From assembly GCA_949358305.1 (NCBI GenBank), contig OX442319.1, forward strand, positions 13,144,001-13,208,000: DNA of 64,000 nt, read 5' to 3'. This document shows, one piece after another, positions 10,825 to 21,972 of the stretch (positions are counted from its first letter, which is position 1; the number at the start of each line of letters is the position of its first letter). The stretch comes from Strigamia acuminata. Taxonomy: Eukaryota > Arthropoda > Chilopoda > Geophilomorpha > Linotaeniidae. The notes below the pieces were generated by a model that saw only the letters and a program-made list of their open reading frames with translations, had not been told where the DNA came from and made no database searches. A program made the position numbers and the translations under genes.

Positions 10825-12353
10825 TGTGACGATTGACTTTGCGAGATACAATTGCTAGAAAATTAGAGCGAGAACTTGTGTGAAAGTGTAAAATACGGAG
10901 GCTTGTGATTTCTCAAATCATATGACAATTTATTCCGGTTTGAACTTATATAAATACTAGACCGACAAATGGTCGAAATTCTGCAAGTTAAACTATACAA
11001 TCGGTCGGCAAAAGCCCTATAATAATATCACTTGCGGTTTTCAGTCAGACAACAAGAATGTGTATCGGTCTTATTGTCGGGACGTAAAAGATGTCGTCTG
11101 AATATGGACTCGAATGGTTTCGACATCTAACTGGTTCTGGTTTGGATCTAAAAAGGTGTGTAATGGTTAGGCTTGGGTGGGTTATATCCGAGAGGTGCGG
11201 TTGACTTTTCTGCAGTCGTCACACTTGTAATTATTATATGGATAATAATTGCAAAGCGCGGTCATAAACATGACGAAATAAATTGAATAAATATTCATGT
11301 AAATTCGACAGAATTCCACATGATATTATATTCACGAAGCGGGATAAAATAACTGTAAAAATAAAGAATAAATTAAAATAGCGCCGAGCTATTTTTTGCC
11401 CCAAGTGCAATCAACATCAAAATAATAATTAAGATGTTCCATCGTCCAACAGCGAATTGAATCAGCAGTTTCTCGCAGGAAAGGTTGTGCCATCGCCGGG
11501 AAATTACTCCACTCGGTTCTGACTGGCGGGAGAGTAACCGGGAAATTACTCCACGTCGATTACCCAAATAATGCGTCTGTGAAATTGCAATATTCCACTC
11601 TAGATTCTACACTTATTTCTACAACGGAATGTTGGCATGAAGAGGCGGGAGTGTGTCTGTGGATCTTCGACCCACTCTAGATTCTTACACTAAATATCAA
11701 GTATTTCTTTATCCGGCCTGTACTGAAATTCTGAGAATAAATGTTAAATTGATAAATGTTACCTTTCCATAGCTACAGCTATCCATTGTCCCTAAGTACA
11801 ACAAAATGAACTAAATTCACCCAAGTGGCCCTAAGTCCACCAGACCCAGTTCAAGTGGCGTCAGGAACAGAACACCAACAAGAGAGCGAGCGATATATCC
11901 GGTTTACACGGGAATATATACTCGTACTGGACAATAGGCTGATCATCGATCCAATGGGATCACTGGTCACCTAAATCCTTCCAATCCTAGGCTCTAGGAA
12001 GCGGATAGCCAGGACATAGTCCTCTACTAGGTCCGTTCCAGGAACTGGATACACAGGACACATTTCGGATTAAGTCTTTTGACTGTAATCCGGAATTAGT
12101 CCAACTTTCAGTGGGTGGCGAGGGGTGAAATTTATACATAATTCAACAGAATTATGTAGTAAACTAGTTAAAACAACATAAAATATATTAAACAACTGTT
12201 TAGACTTGAGACAGACTAAAATATTAATAGTAATTTATATTTTAATTACTGAAAAAAATCAAACTTCGAAATTTCCGCTAAATCGTTCTAGCGCCATCTA
12301 TGGGTAAAATAAACGTCTTAACTAGCAAAATGCATGACAGTGTAACCGTCACA
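10825..12353 (-). repeat. 3' LTR of element A
   Basis: 1529 bp, TG...CA ends. A TATATATT-like box lies near 11915 on the minus strand. An 8-bp stem with loop ATGG (ATTATTAT/ATAATAAT) lies at about 11230-11250. The 666-bp distal part is shared with 15876-16541. Confidence 0.85.
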
Positions 12354-12855
12354 CATCCCCCTTAAATATATGCTAATATGAAATATTTGCATACTATTTA
12401 ATATATATCTTACAAGATTAGGGTTACACTGGCATCTGGAACATAAGAGCTTCAATCCTAGGTAAGTAAAACCTATTTATATTAAAATAAATCTCAACCT
12501 TAATCAAAAAATGTTTCAGAATTATTTATTAAAAAACAATTTCAATAAAATAAACTCAAATCCTAATCTCTTTTATAGAATGGACTTATATCTATACCAG
12601 AGAAGAAGATAAACTTAAATAATATCAAAATTTGTATCATAAATGATTAATAAAGTTTGACAAATTATTTTACCTATGAAATGACAATTTCTTTTTGAAA
12701 TGTAATTCACGCAAATAAACCTGTTACGAGTTAAAAGAGTTCCATAATTAAGAATACATAAATTCCAATAAGGAACAACTCACACAGATAATTCAAAAGA
12801 ATTAACACATGTTAAAATTTTCGTATATATCTACATAAATCCATCTAACCCTATT

Positions 12856-14787
12856 TTATTTAGGTCTCTTATTAGAGTCTGAGCTAAGGGCAGATTGGTT
12901 AAATCTTTTATTTGGATTTGCTGAATCTGCTTTCCTGGCTAATTTTTTAGCCAGAGCTGGACATTCTTTTTTGAAATGTCCGGGCTTGTGACAATAAAAG
13001 CATTTCCCTGTCGTATTTTCGTACTGTGTCTTAAATGATCGATCAAACCTATTGTCATTAGTTGATTCGTCATTTTCTGACTCATTTTCTTCTTTAACCT
13101 CATCTTCGGTTCGAGTTAAGCGAAGTGATGGAAAAATCTTAGATTTTTCGTTGGCTTTTGGAGCAGGATTATCTTCTTGATTATCATACTCGAGGTCTGC
13201 TGCTAGTTGTGCTGAATTCTCGAACATACAGCGATTCAAGCCGACATATTGCAAAATATCATCGACTGTGTAGTCACCATATAGTCCTTGTGCCATCAAT
13301 AACGAGAAACTTTCTTGTGTCAAGTTATTGAAAAGGCTTTCGAGTCCTGCCCTGTCCCCACGTGGTATTTCACCTTGTTCTTGGGTGAATCGCAAGAGGA
13401 AACAATACAGCGACTCGTCTGCTCGTTGTTTTACATTGGTTAAACGTCTAGATCTTGTAAGAGGCACTAAATCGAAACGTTCAAGAAATTGGGCTTCAAA
13501 CACTCGCCAATTAATAAATGTGTGGCGTTGTTGATGAAACCATCGTTGCGCATGTCCTAATAGGCGACCTGGTACAGCTTGGTGTACCATTTCGTCTAGT
13601 GGAATGCCTTTCCCTGAAGCTACAGCTTTTACAATGTCTAAAAAGCGAGTAACTTCGGATTGTTTTCCATCGAAAATAGGAATCTCTATTCCTTTCCCGA
13701 ATTTTTGGTTTAAATTAGAGTCTCGACTTTGGCTAGCTAAGCCTTGAATTATTTGTCTTAAATCTTCATTTGACAAATTAGATGTCAAATTCGAATTTGG
13801 CGTGGAACGATCTCCTTGAGCCCTAGATGAAGAATTTGGTCTATTAAAATTCTGTCGTCCATTTGGCGGAGGAGAACGGGAATGGTTCCGTTGGTGGAAA
13901 TTATTATTATGATAATTTCCCCCTCCACCAGCTTGAGAGTCGTCACTGCTCGAATTCGGGTCGGAATCTCGGGGATCACCAGGTGCTCGGGGAAATTGTC
14001 GGTTTCCCGGCAGAGCATGTCCTGTTGGAGCCTGATAGGAATTCCTAGAATTTCTAAAGTCTCCATCGGATTGGGAGCGAGATTGAAAATTTTGTGAAAG
14101 TTCATTTCTCCCCCTTGGCTGGATTGGAACATTAGTCAGATTTTCCCTTCGTGGGAGAGGCTGTGGAACTCGAAATGACTCATTCAAATTTCCAGTGTGA
14201 GCGGGTAAATTATTATTTCCGACCGTCACACTAGGTAAATTATGAGAAATTGGAACAGAAGAATCTTCGTGTCCAAGATTTTCCACTCTGTCCGTCAAAT
14301 TTGCTCTCCAAGAAGCAGCAGGTAATTGAATCGCGGGTTGAACAGAAATCGCATGATTTGGTTGTTCATTTGCCTCGCGTGCAACACTCATACGCCATCC
14401 AGGCAACTGCTGGTAGCGGTAAGCGGCTGGTGTACGAGCACCGGTTAAATCTATCGAAATATTCTGCTCGTTTGATACAACTACATCGGGAGATATTGCA
14501 CGAATTCTTTCGTGTCGATTATTTGCCGTGTATTGTTGGGCTTCATATAGAGTTGAGAAATGCGTCACTTCCAATTGGTAATGGCGACAATAAACCTCTA
14601 ATTCGTTTGGAACTGGTAGCGGTTCCGTCCGAGAACTATTGGAGTTGGAATTATTTCTAGGAATATTTCCATCCCCCTGTCCTTCCGAATCGGATTCTAC
14701 TATTTCCCGGCGTGGTTCACGCATACCACAACGTCTTCCACCACGTACTCCACGTGCTCCACGTACTCTTACTGGTCTACGGGCCAT
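12856..14787 (-). CDS. gag: Gag polyprotein of element A
   Basis: 643 residues, ATG at 14787. The N terminus is Arg/Gly-rich (RPVRVRGARGVRGGRR). Residues 63-90 contain the motif LEVYCRHYQLE...EAQQYT, related to blocks in the other two elements. An Asn/Ser/Arg-rich low-complexity middle leads to a capsid-like retrotransposon gag domain (about 365-540; IPIFDGKQSEVTRFLDIVK, RWFHQQRHTFINWRVFE), and a CCHC zinc knuckle follows near residue 600 (CFYCHKPGHFKKECP). Such proteins assemble virus-like particles and bind element RNA. No protease, RT or integrase follows, so any mobility would depend on enzymes supplied in trans. Open throughout, no frame breaks. Confidence 0.85.
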   Translation of the reverse strand: MARRPVRVRGARGVRGGRRCGMREPRREIVESDSEGQGDGNIPRNNSNSNSSRTEPLPVPNELEVYCRHYQLEVTHFSTLYEAQQYTANNRHERIRAISPDVVVSNEQNISIDLTGARTPAAYRYQQLPGWRMSVAREANEQPNHAISVQPAIQLPAASWRANLTDRVENLGHEDSSVPISHNLPSVTVGNNNLPAHTGNLNESFRVPQPLPRRENLTNVPIQPRGRNELSQNFQSRSQSDGDFRNSRNSYQAPTGHALPGNRQFPRAPGDPRDSDPNSSSDDSQAGGGGNYHNNNFHQRNHSRSPPPNGRQNFNRPNSSSRAQGDRSTPNSNLTSNLSNEDLRQIIQGLASQSRDSNLNQKFGKGIEIPIFDGKQSEVTRFLDIVKAVASGKGIPLDEMVHQAVPGRLLGHAQRWFHQQRHTFINWRVFEAQFLERFDLVPLTRSRRLTNVKQRADESLYCFLLRFTQEQGEIPRGDRAGLESLFNNLTQESFSLLMAQGLYGDYTVDDILQYVGLNRCMFENSAQLAADLEYDNQEDNPAPKANEKSKIFPSLRLTRTEDEVKEENESENDESTNDNRFDRSFKTQYENTTGKCFYCHKPGHFKKECPALAKKLARKADSANPNKRFNQSALSSDSNKRPK

Positions 14788-15854
14788 AATACTCGAGAAG
14801 GAAGTAATATGCTAAATAAAGTTAAACTTTAAACTGAAACTAGCGTCGAAATGAAATACGCCTTACTTTAAACTAAATAAATGAATTGAAAAGATATAAC
14901 CTTTGCTGCTATAACTGAAGTGGCTTCGGTAAAACTGTCCTGTTGTTCGGTCAAGAATGGTCCAAACTGGCACTGGTCACAAGGCACAACTGGATGGTCA
15001 CGCTGTCGAAAAGCAAGTGTGGCTGAAGTATTTGTCGTCAAACTAGCTTCCGGAAAAATCCTTTGTTCAACAGCCTGCTGTGATTGGTGGGATTGAAGAA
15101 TTTCTGACGATTTTAATCCAGAATTCTCAGTAATCCATAATCTGGGTGGCATGTTCAAAACTGCGTCGTGATTGGTTCTCTTTGTCACATTCTTTAACTT
15201 GTCACGGATTAAGATTAAAATCCGTAACTTTTAACAGAACAGTAGAATAACTGGCCAAGTTTTAACCAAACTTAAATAAAATAAAATAAGTATTTTATTA
15301 TTTCCAGTTTTTAGCCACAGAATTATTAATCAATTTTTTTGATTAAAATTCCTAACTTCGAGATTTCCGAAATATAACAATGTATTTTCGGAGAACTTGA
15401 TCAAAACAAAAGTAGATTTTATTAAAAAAACTCGGAATTTTCTAATTATAATGAATTTATCAAAATAGTCAAATTCTAACCGAACAATAAAATAAATATT
15501 TTGGTCTTTTAGCCAACAAAATTGTTAATCTATCTTTTGATCGCAATTCATGGCTTCGAGACTTTCAAAATATGCCAAGAATATTTTTGAAAACTTAAGA
15601 CGGTCAAAATAGATTATTTCCTTGGAAAATTCGAAATCTTTAGATTATAATGCGTTATCAAAATAATCGAAAAATTTAAACTTAGTCATTTCCAAAAGAT
15701 AACTTGGATTTTTGGAAATGAATAAATAACACACAGTATTTTTACCAAGAGAAAATCGGAAATTTTCTAATTATAATATCTACGTAAAATAATCAAAAAT
15801 TCATTTTTTCAAATTTTACACTTTGATCACAGAGTTCACTTTAATAATGCAACC
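14788..15854 (-). other. 5' leader of element A
   Basis: Non-coding leader between PBS and gag on the minus strand, AT-rich, with several imperfect palindromes of the kind seen in the leader of element B (for example TTTCGGAGAA and CCAAAAGATAACTTGG). A minus-strand frame at 14868-15188 (106 aa) has no recognisable features. Confidence 0.5.
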
Positions 15855-16541
15855 TATCTCGGTGGGACCTCCACGTGTGACGATTGACTTTGCGAGATAC
15901 AATTGCTAGAAAATTAGAGCGAGAACTTGTGTGAAAGTGTAAAATACGGAGGCTTGTGATTTCTCAAATCATATGACAATTTATTCCGGTTTGAACTTAT
16001 ATAAATACTAGACCGACAAATGGTCGAAATTCTGCAAGTTAAACTATACAATCGGTCGGCAAAAGCCCTATAATAATATCACTTGCGGTTTTCAGTCAGA
16101 CAACAAGAATGTGTATCGGTCTTATTGTCGGGACGTAAAAGATGTCGTCTGAATATGGACTCGAATGGTTTCGACATCTAACTGGTTCTGGTTTGGATCT
16201 AAAAAGGTGTGTAATGGTTAGGCTTGGGTGGGTTATATCCGAGAGGTGCGGTTGACTTTTCTGCAGTCGTCACACTTGTAATTATTATATGGATAATAAT
16301 TGCAAAGCGCGGTCATAAACATGACGAAATAAATTGAATAAATATTCATGTAAATTCGACAGAATTCCACATGATATTATATTCACGAAGCGGGATAAAA
16401 TAACTGTAAAAATAAAGAATAAATTAAAATAGCGCCGAGCTATTTTTTGCCCCAAGTGCAATCAACATCAAAATAATAATTAAGATGTTCCATCGTCCAA
16501 CAGCGAATTGAATCAGCAGTTTCTCGCAGGAAAGGTTGTGC

Positions 16542-16999
16542 AGATTTGCTATAAATAAGGAGCCCGCACTAAGACAGGTCTCTAATCACTTTTGCTTTTC
16601 AGAACTAGAGAGTCTGATGTCGCCTCAATAAAGAGCGCGGCTGATGACTATAAAACCAATTTAATTATATCGCAATTAAGTTATCACACAGTAGTTCATA
16701 ACCCAATTAATAAAGGTTGTACATTTGACAAATGTAAGAAGTGACAATTTATCCAAAATAACATTCTGACCTGTTGAGAATAAATGTATCTGAATTTATA
16801 AGGGATCGAACAAACTTTGTTTGTCCGGTCAAATAAATCTGAATTGAATTTAAAGCATAAATGAATCTCATTCTTTCCTTTCACACTCACTAAACCCCAA
16901 TTAAACATAGTTGCGTGGAGACCTGATTAGGCCCGGATTCCACGTAACAAATAATTAATTATGCACCAACCCATATCTGGCTAAAAAAGTAAAGAGGAT
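16542..16999. other. Unassigned sequence with TATA-like motif next to the broken LTR
   Basis: Directly after the LTR break comes TATAAATAAGGAGCCCGC and, further on, AATAAAGAGCG and GCGTGGAGACCTG. The order (TATA box, short transcribed part, poly(A)-type signal) is like a small LTR from another family, but no second copy is in the window, so this is a guess. Confidence 0.3.
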
Positions 17000-17597
17000 A
17001 CATTTATTTTGGATGGACCTGATGGTGTTCTACACTATTGGTATAATTTTCACCCATCACAACATCTATTTTTTGCTGGTGGGTGAATAATGATTTGGGA
17101 TGAAATTGCCCTGCATGAAATGCCAAATCTTGCAGTTGTTACACCAAACTCTGCATTTGTTTCACCACATTCTGAAGCAATATACTACTCTTCTTCCATT
17201 TAGAGATGAAATTAATGTTCCAATGTTTGAATTTCACCAAATAATGCACCTACCCATGCTAAAGACAACACCGAATAATCTAAAATATTTAGTTAATTCA
17301 ATGGCAAATAGGTTCAAATATGTATTAGAACGAATAGGAAGCAAACCAAACACATTAGAAATGAAAATTGGTTATATTTTTGATGATTTAGAGCATGTGG
17401 TCTCAAACTTTTTTCCAGCATAAATGACCTTTTTTTGAACAATTTTTTTTATTTCTTAAATTTGATTTGAGTTATTTTTTTATAATTTTAAACAATGCTT
17501 TATTGTCATGATATAAACCTGTAAATAAATTTTCAAGTCAAAAATTGACTTGCAACCAAGAAACCTCTAGTGGTCTCAAACTTTTTTCCACCACTGT
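17000..17597 (+). pseudogene. Degenerate Tc1-like transposase and right terminal repeat
   Basis: The translation around 17007-17050 reads LDGPDGVLHYWYNFH and continues past a stop to an IWDEIALHEMP-like piece; such DGPDG...YW and GGG.M.W blocks are typical of Tc1-family transposases (family knowledge). The 3' part (17100-17423) is open but carries only the C-terminal region, ending near the first TGGTCTCAAACTTTTTTCCA (from about 17398). A second copy at about 17570-17596 ends in CCACCACTG followed by TA, consistent with a Tc1 terminal repeat and TA target. Several stops make it non-functional. Confidence 0.55.
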
Positions 17598-17640
17598 AAA
17601 TGTAATCATATTGAATGTTAGAAATTGCTGGTTTTCAGGT

Positions 17641-18348
17641 TGTGACGATTCTACTTTAGGCTAATTTAATAGCCATTTAAGATAGATAAATAATCGGTTT
17701 AAACAAGACGTTGCTAGGAGTAGCAACAACCTAACCGAGATAAGCTTGCAGAAGTCTGTGTACAATGTGAATTCATGACTGAGTAGAAATAACTTACAAT
17801 ATTAATGTGACATAACATATTTATTACTAATCATAATAACATAATTTGGGGTTCTTGACGCGTGTAAACGGCGGCATCAACTGGTTGAGGATCCGGGCGA
17901 AGCCAGAGGGATACGGCTGACTTGCGGCATCGTCACAAATATCGCTACGGAGACGTATTTGGTCCGCAGCTTGATTATCTAAATATGCGAAGAGTCCTTC
18001 GCATAAACAGGAATATTCGGCAGAATATTCCATATTTCAAATGAACAAAAGTAAAGTGATTAAAGAAATATAACAAATGAATTGTTATATAAATATTAAT
18101 TGGGCGGGGACCGTCACGACAATTGAGAGAACGTCGCGGGAGTTGTTGAGACTCCATCCGCCAGCATGCCTTACGATGACAAGATCTCGTGATCAGGCGC
18201 CGAGTATTTAATTGTACGCTTTAAATCGCTATCGGTGGTACCAACCACCAGGTAAACATTTCTATGGACTTACCGGGATAAAAAGTATTGCCAATACAGG
18301 ATTACCAATGCCCGAGTAATTTGTTTAACACGATATATTTTATATATC
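17641..18348 (-). mobile_element. Old LTR fragment related to element C
   Basis: Reverse-complement match to the last ~700 bp of the element C LTR, starting at its terminal TGTGACGATTCTAC (17641) and ending at TATATATC (18348), where an unrelated repeat begins. It is diverged but keeps the same series of hairpins (17987-18002, 18010-18031, 18069-18089), one with a compensatory base-pair change. No internal region or partner LTR is present. Confidence 0.8.
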
Positions 18349-18905
18349 CTTATGGCGCGCATGCGGATTTCGCGGAGTGCGAAAGGGACCCTATATTTAA
18401 CATTACGGCGGCCTATACCTTGACCCCCTGTTCGCAGTCTCGTGGCGGATTCTGCGGATTTCACCTATTCGTACAATCCGCACGATCGCGCGTGTTTTAT
18501 CATTCTTGGCAAACCGTTTTTTGAAAACGCGTTGTAACGCATCCTCAACTTTACAAATCTCGCTTAGCGCGATCGCGCTATAACGCTTCTTCGTGTCCAA
18601 CAAAAACAGCCGATTTAAAACGAAACTTCGGGTTTCGCTAAAACGCGATTTTGATATCGGGAAGGGCACGTGACCACGTGGGTAAAAATAGAATCGAGTT
18701 TCGTGAAAACCTAATTTGGAGAAACGGCGTGGTGGTTTTGCGAAATATATCACATGTCACGTGATCGGACGTTGGATCTCGTACATAAACGTTCGTGCCT
18801 GGTCAAACCAGAGTCTTTAAAAAATATAAATGCATTTCCCGATCATAGGATTAATTTCGCGCCGTGTGCTCCAGTCATTAATTAGGTTATCTTCGTCGTA
18901 ATTCG
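18349..18905. repeat. Repeat module M, copy 1
   Basis: A ~550-bp segment nearly identical to 20646-21190. It contains two CACGTG sites (18667-18672, 18675-18680), a CACATG/CACGTG pair (18751-18763) and then AATATAAAT about 70 bp downstream, an arrangement like a promoter. A minus-strand frame of 116 codons (18753-18403) is conserved between the copies, but they differ too little for that to be evidence of coding. Confidence 0.8.
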
Positions 18906-21511
18906 TTGGAATAAAAATTTTATAGAAAATCAGCCGTTATGCATTTTATTTTCATCTTCCGGGGGTCTCGTGCCGTCGTAGTAGGCGTTAGTTTCAATCA
19001 TCGCTTTCTACGGATTTTGAGGGGATCCTCAGATCGAGACCAAAGTGAGAGGGCCGTCGCCCCCGTCTCGTGCGCCGCTCGATCCCCGTTTGATGACAAG
19101 ATGGCATTCGCCTCTCCCACCCGAGGATCGGTCGGTGGTGCGGTATTTATGCTTGTGCTCCAAATGGGTGGTCGACAGGTCCCCAATCGGTCTCGGGCTC
19201 AGACTGGCCTTCGGGCCGGTCAAAATAACAAATAAATGAATAAATCGGAAATAGAACGCGCCCGTCCCGACGAGAATAGGGGCAAATGGTGTCGTTGAGC
19301 GGCGACGGCAGCGGCAGCCCCGACGGCTCGCCCCGAAAATAAGCTCCCGCACCGGCATTTCTTCGTCCGTCTAAACCTCGCAGCGCGCGTGCGGTCGCGT
19401 GCATTCTACTCGTGTCCGGTGTGGCGATCGGTACGGGGTAAAAAAAAAATATTACACGCAAAAGGAAAGACGATTAAAATTTTAATTCTCCGGTCGTGGA
19501 ACCGACTTTGCGGTTCGTGCTTTAACCGTTAATTAGGTTATCTTCGTCGCAACTCGTCATAATAAAATTTTTACAGAAAATCAATCGTTTCGTATTTTAT
19601 TTTCACTTTCCGGGAGTCTCGCGTCGTCGCAGTCGACGCGAGTCTCACCCAACGCGTTCTGCAGGTTCGGCGAGCGTTTTCAGATCGGGGCGGACCGTCT
19701 CGTATAGTACCGGGCGCGCCTCCCCAACTGACCGGTCGATGGTTGTATAGTTTAAAATTTCCTCGACCGAGTAAACGGTCGATGCTTCAGCGTCCGGTCG
19801 ATGATGTGGCATTTGTGCGCGTTCATCCCGTGTCTCTCAGACTGGCCTTCGGGCCGGTCAAAATAAATAAATAAATAAAGAAATCCGAAAATAGAACGTA
19901 TCCTTCCCGGCGAATAGATGCGGCTGGGGTCGTTGAGCGACGGCGGCGACGGCGGCGACGGCAACCCCGACGACTCGTCCCAAAAAATAAGCTCTCGTAT
20001 CGGCACCCGTTCGTTTATTTAAATGTGCGCGCGGTCGCGTGCATTCTACTCGTGTCCGATGTAGCGATCGATACGAGATAAAAAAAATATCACCCGAAAA
20101 AGAAAGACGATTAAAGTTTTAATTCTCCGGTCGTGGCACCGACTTTGCGGCACGTGCTTTAACCGTTAATTAGGTTATCTTCGTCGTAATTCGTTGGAAT
20201 AAAAATTTTATAGAAAATCAGCCGTTATGCATTTTATTTTCATCTTCCGGGGGTCTCGCGCCGTCGTTGTGGACGGGAGTCTTCCCGAACACGTTCGACG
20301 GGCTTCACGAACGCTTTCAGATCGAATGCGGAACTCGGGCCCGCCGCTCGGTCGAGCGGCGCAGTACCCGCCGAGTGGCGTGGTAGCCGGGTTCTCGCGT
20401 ATGGCGTATGCGTCTTCACTAAAGAAACGCCTCTCTCGGTCTCGGACCCCGACGACTCGTCCCAAAAAATAAGCTCTCGTATCGGCACCCGTTCGTTTAT
20501 TTAAATGTGCGCGCGGTCGCGTGCATTCTACCCGTGTCCGATGTAGCGATCGATACGGGATAAAAAAAATATCACCCGAAAAAGAAAGACGATTAAAATT
20601 TTAATTCTCCGGTCGTGGCACTGACTTTGCGGCTCGTGCTTTAAAACCTTATGGCGCGCATGCGGATTTCGCGGAGTGCGAAAGGGACCCTATATTTAAC
20701 ATTACGGCGGCCTATACCTTGACCCCCTGTTCGCAGTCTCGTGGCGGATTCTGCGGATTTCACCTATTCGTACGATCCGCACGATCGCGCGTGTTTTATC
20801 ATTCTTGGCAAACCGCTTTTTGAAAACGCGTTGTAACGCATCCTCAACTTTACAAATCTCGCTTAGCGCGATCGCGCTATAACGCTTCTTCGTGTCCAAC
20901 AAAAACAGCCGATTAAAAACGAAACTTTGAGTTTCGCTAAAACGCGATTTTGATATCGGGAAGGGCACGTGACCACGTGGGTAAAAATAGAATCGAGTTT
21001 CGTGAAAACCTAATTTGGAGAAACGGCGTGGTCGTTTTGCGAAATATGTCACATGTCACGTGATCGGACGTTGGATCTCGTACATAAACGTTCGTGCCTG
21101 GTCAAACCAGAGTCTTTAAAAAATATAAATGCATTTCCCGATCATAGGATTAATTTCGCGCCGTGTGCTCCAGTCATTAATTAGGTTATCTTCGTTGCAA
21201 CTCGTCATAATAAAATTTTTACAGAAAATCAATCGTTTCGTATTTTATTTTCACTTTCCGGGAGTCTCGCGTCATCGTAGTCGACGCGAGTCTCACCGAA
21301 CGCGTTCTGCGGGTTCGGCGAGCGTTTTCAGATCGGGGCGGACCGTCTCGTATAGTACCGGGCGCGCCTCCCCAACTGACCGGTCGATGGTTATATAGTT
21401 TAAAATTTCCTCGACCGAGTAAACGGTCGATGCTTCAGCGTCCGGTCGATGATGTGGCATTTGTGCGCGTTCATCCCGTGTCTCTCAGACTGGCCTTCGG
21501 GCCGGTCAAAA

Positions 21512-21550
<39 letters not shown>

Positions 21551-21972
21551 ATTGGCCGTAAAATTGGGGCAACTGGGGTCGCTGAGCGGCGGCGGTGGCG
21601 GCAGCAACGACAGCCCCGACGACTCGCCCCGAAAATAAGTTTCCGCGTCGGCATCCGTTCGTTCGTTCGTTCGTTTAAACGTGCGCGCGGTCGCGTGCAT
21701 CCTACTCGTGTCTGACGTGGCGATCGGTACGGAGTAAAAAAAAATCACCCGAAAAAGGAAAGACGATTAAAATTTTAATTCTCCGGTCGTGGCACCGACT
21801 TTGCGGTCCGTGCTTTAACCGATAATTAGGTTATCTTCGTCGTAATTCGTTGGAATAAAAATTTTATAGAAAATGAGCCGTTTCGTATTTTATTTTCATC
21901 TTCCGGGGGTCTCGCGCCGTCGTTGTGGACGGGAGTCTTCCCGAACACGTTCGATGGGTTTTGCCAACACTT
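18906..21972. repeat. Structured repeat array, left block
   Basis: Irregular tandem units of roughly 490-640 bp. Each unit contains, in order: ATTAATTAGGTTATCTTCGT; a CTCGCGTCG...CGACGCGAG inverted repeat (for example 19619-19643); CTTTCAGATCG; the hairpin GACTGGCCTTCGGGCCGGTC followed by AAATAAATA runs; a GGGG...CCCC segment followed by AATAAGCT; and TTAATTCTCCGGTCGTGG. The UUCG hairpin occurs here at 19202-19221, 19840-19859 and 21488-21507. The many short frames inside are not supported as genes. Confidence 0.8.
20646..21190. repeat. Repeat module M, copy 2
   Basis: Near-identical partner of 18349-18905, with the same CACGTG sites and AATATAAAT motif. It interrupts a unit of the structured repeat array at the point where the other copies continue with CGTTAATTAGGTTATC. 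Confidence 0.8.

Larger units (their letters stand above)
10825..16541 (-). mobile_element. Element A: gag-only Gypsy-type LTR element, 5' LTR truncated
   Basis: Read on the minus strand. The 3' LTR is 12353-10825 (1529 bp), bounded by TGTGACGG...CGTCACA, and is preceded by the polypurine tract AAGGGGGATG. The other LTR starts at 15876 with the same terminal sequence but matches only for 666 bp (to 16541), so most of the 5' LTR is lost. The primer binding site at 15873-15855 reads TGGAGGTCCCACCGAGATA, complementary to the 3' end of tRNA-Gln (family knowledge), two bases from the LTR. The interior holds one gag ORF and no pol, so the element is non-autonomous. Insertion broke the zinc-finger copy ending at 10824. 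Confidence 0.85.

Noticed and set aside
10825-16541. Element A as a decayed full-length element that lost pol by deletion
   Set aside because: Cannot be excluded, but gag, leader, PBS and polypurine tract are intact and there is no pol residue between gag and the polypurine tract, so a gag-only non-autonomous design is simpler.
18403-21052. Two near-identical minus-strand frames of 116 codons (18403-18753, 20702-21052)
   Set aside because: Conserved only because the surrounding 550-bp module is a recent duplicate; no domain, weak composition, and the module looks like promoter/repeat DNA.
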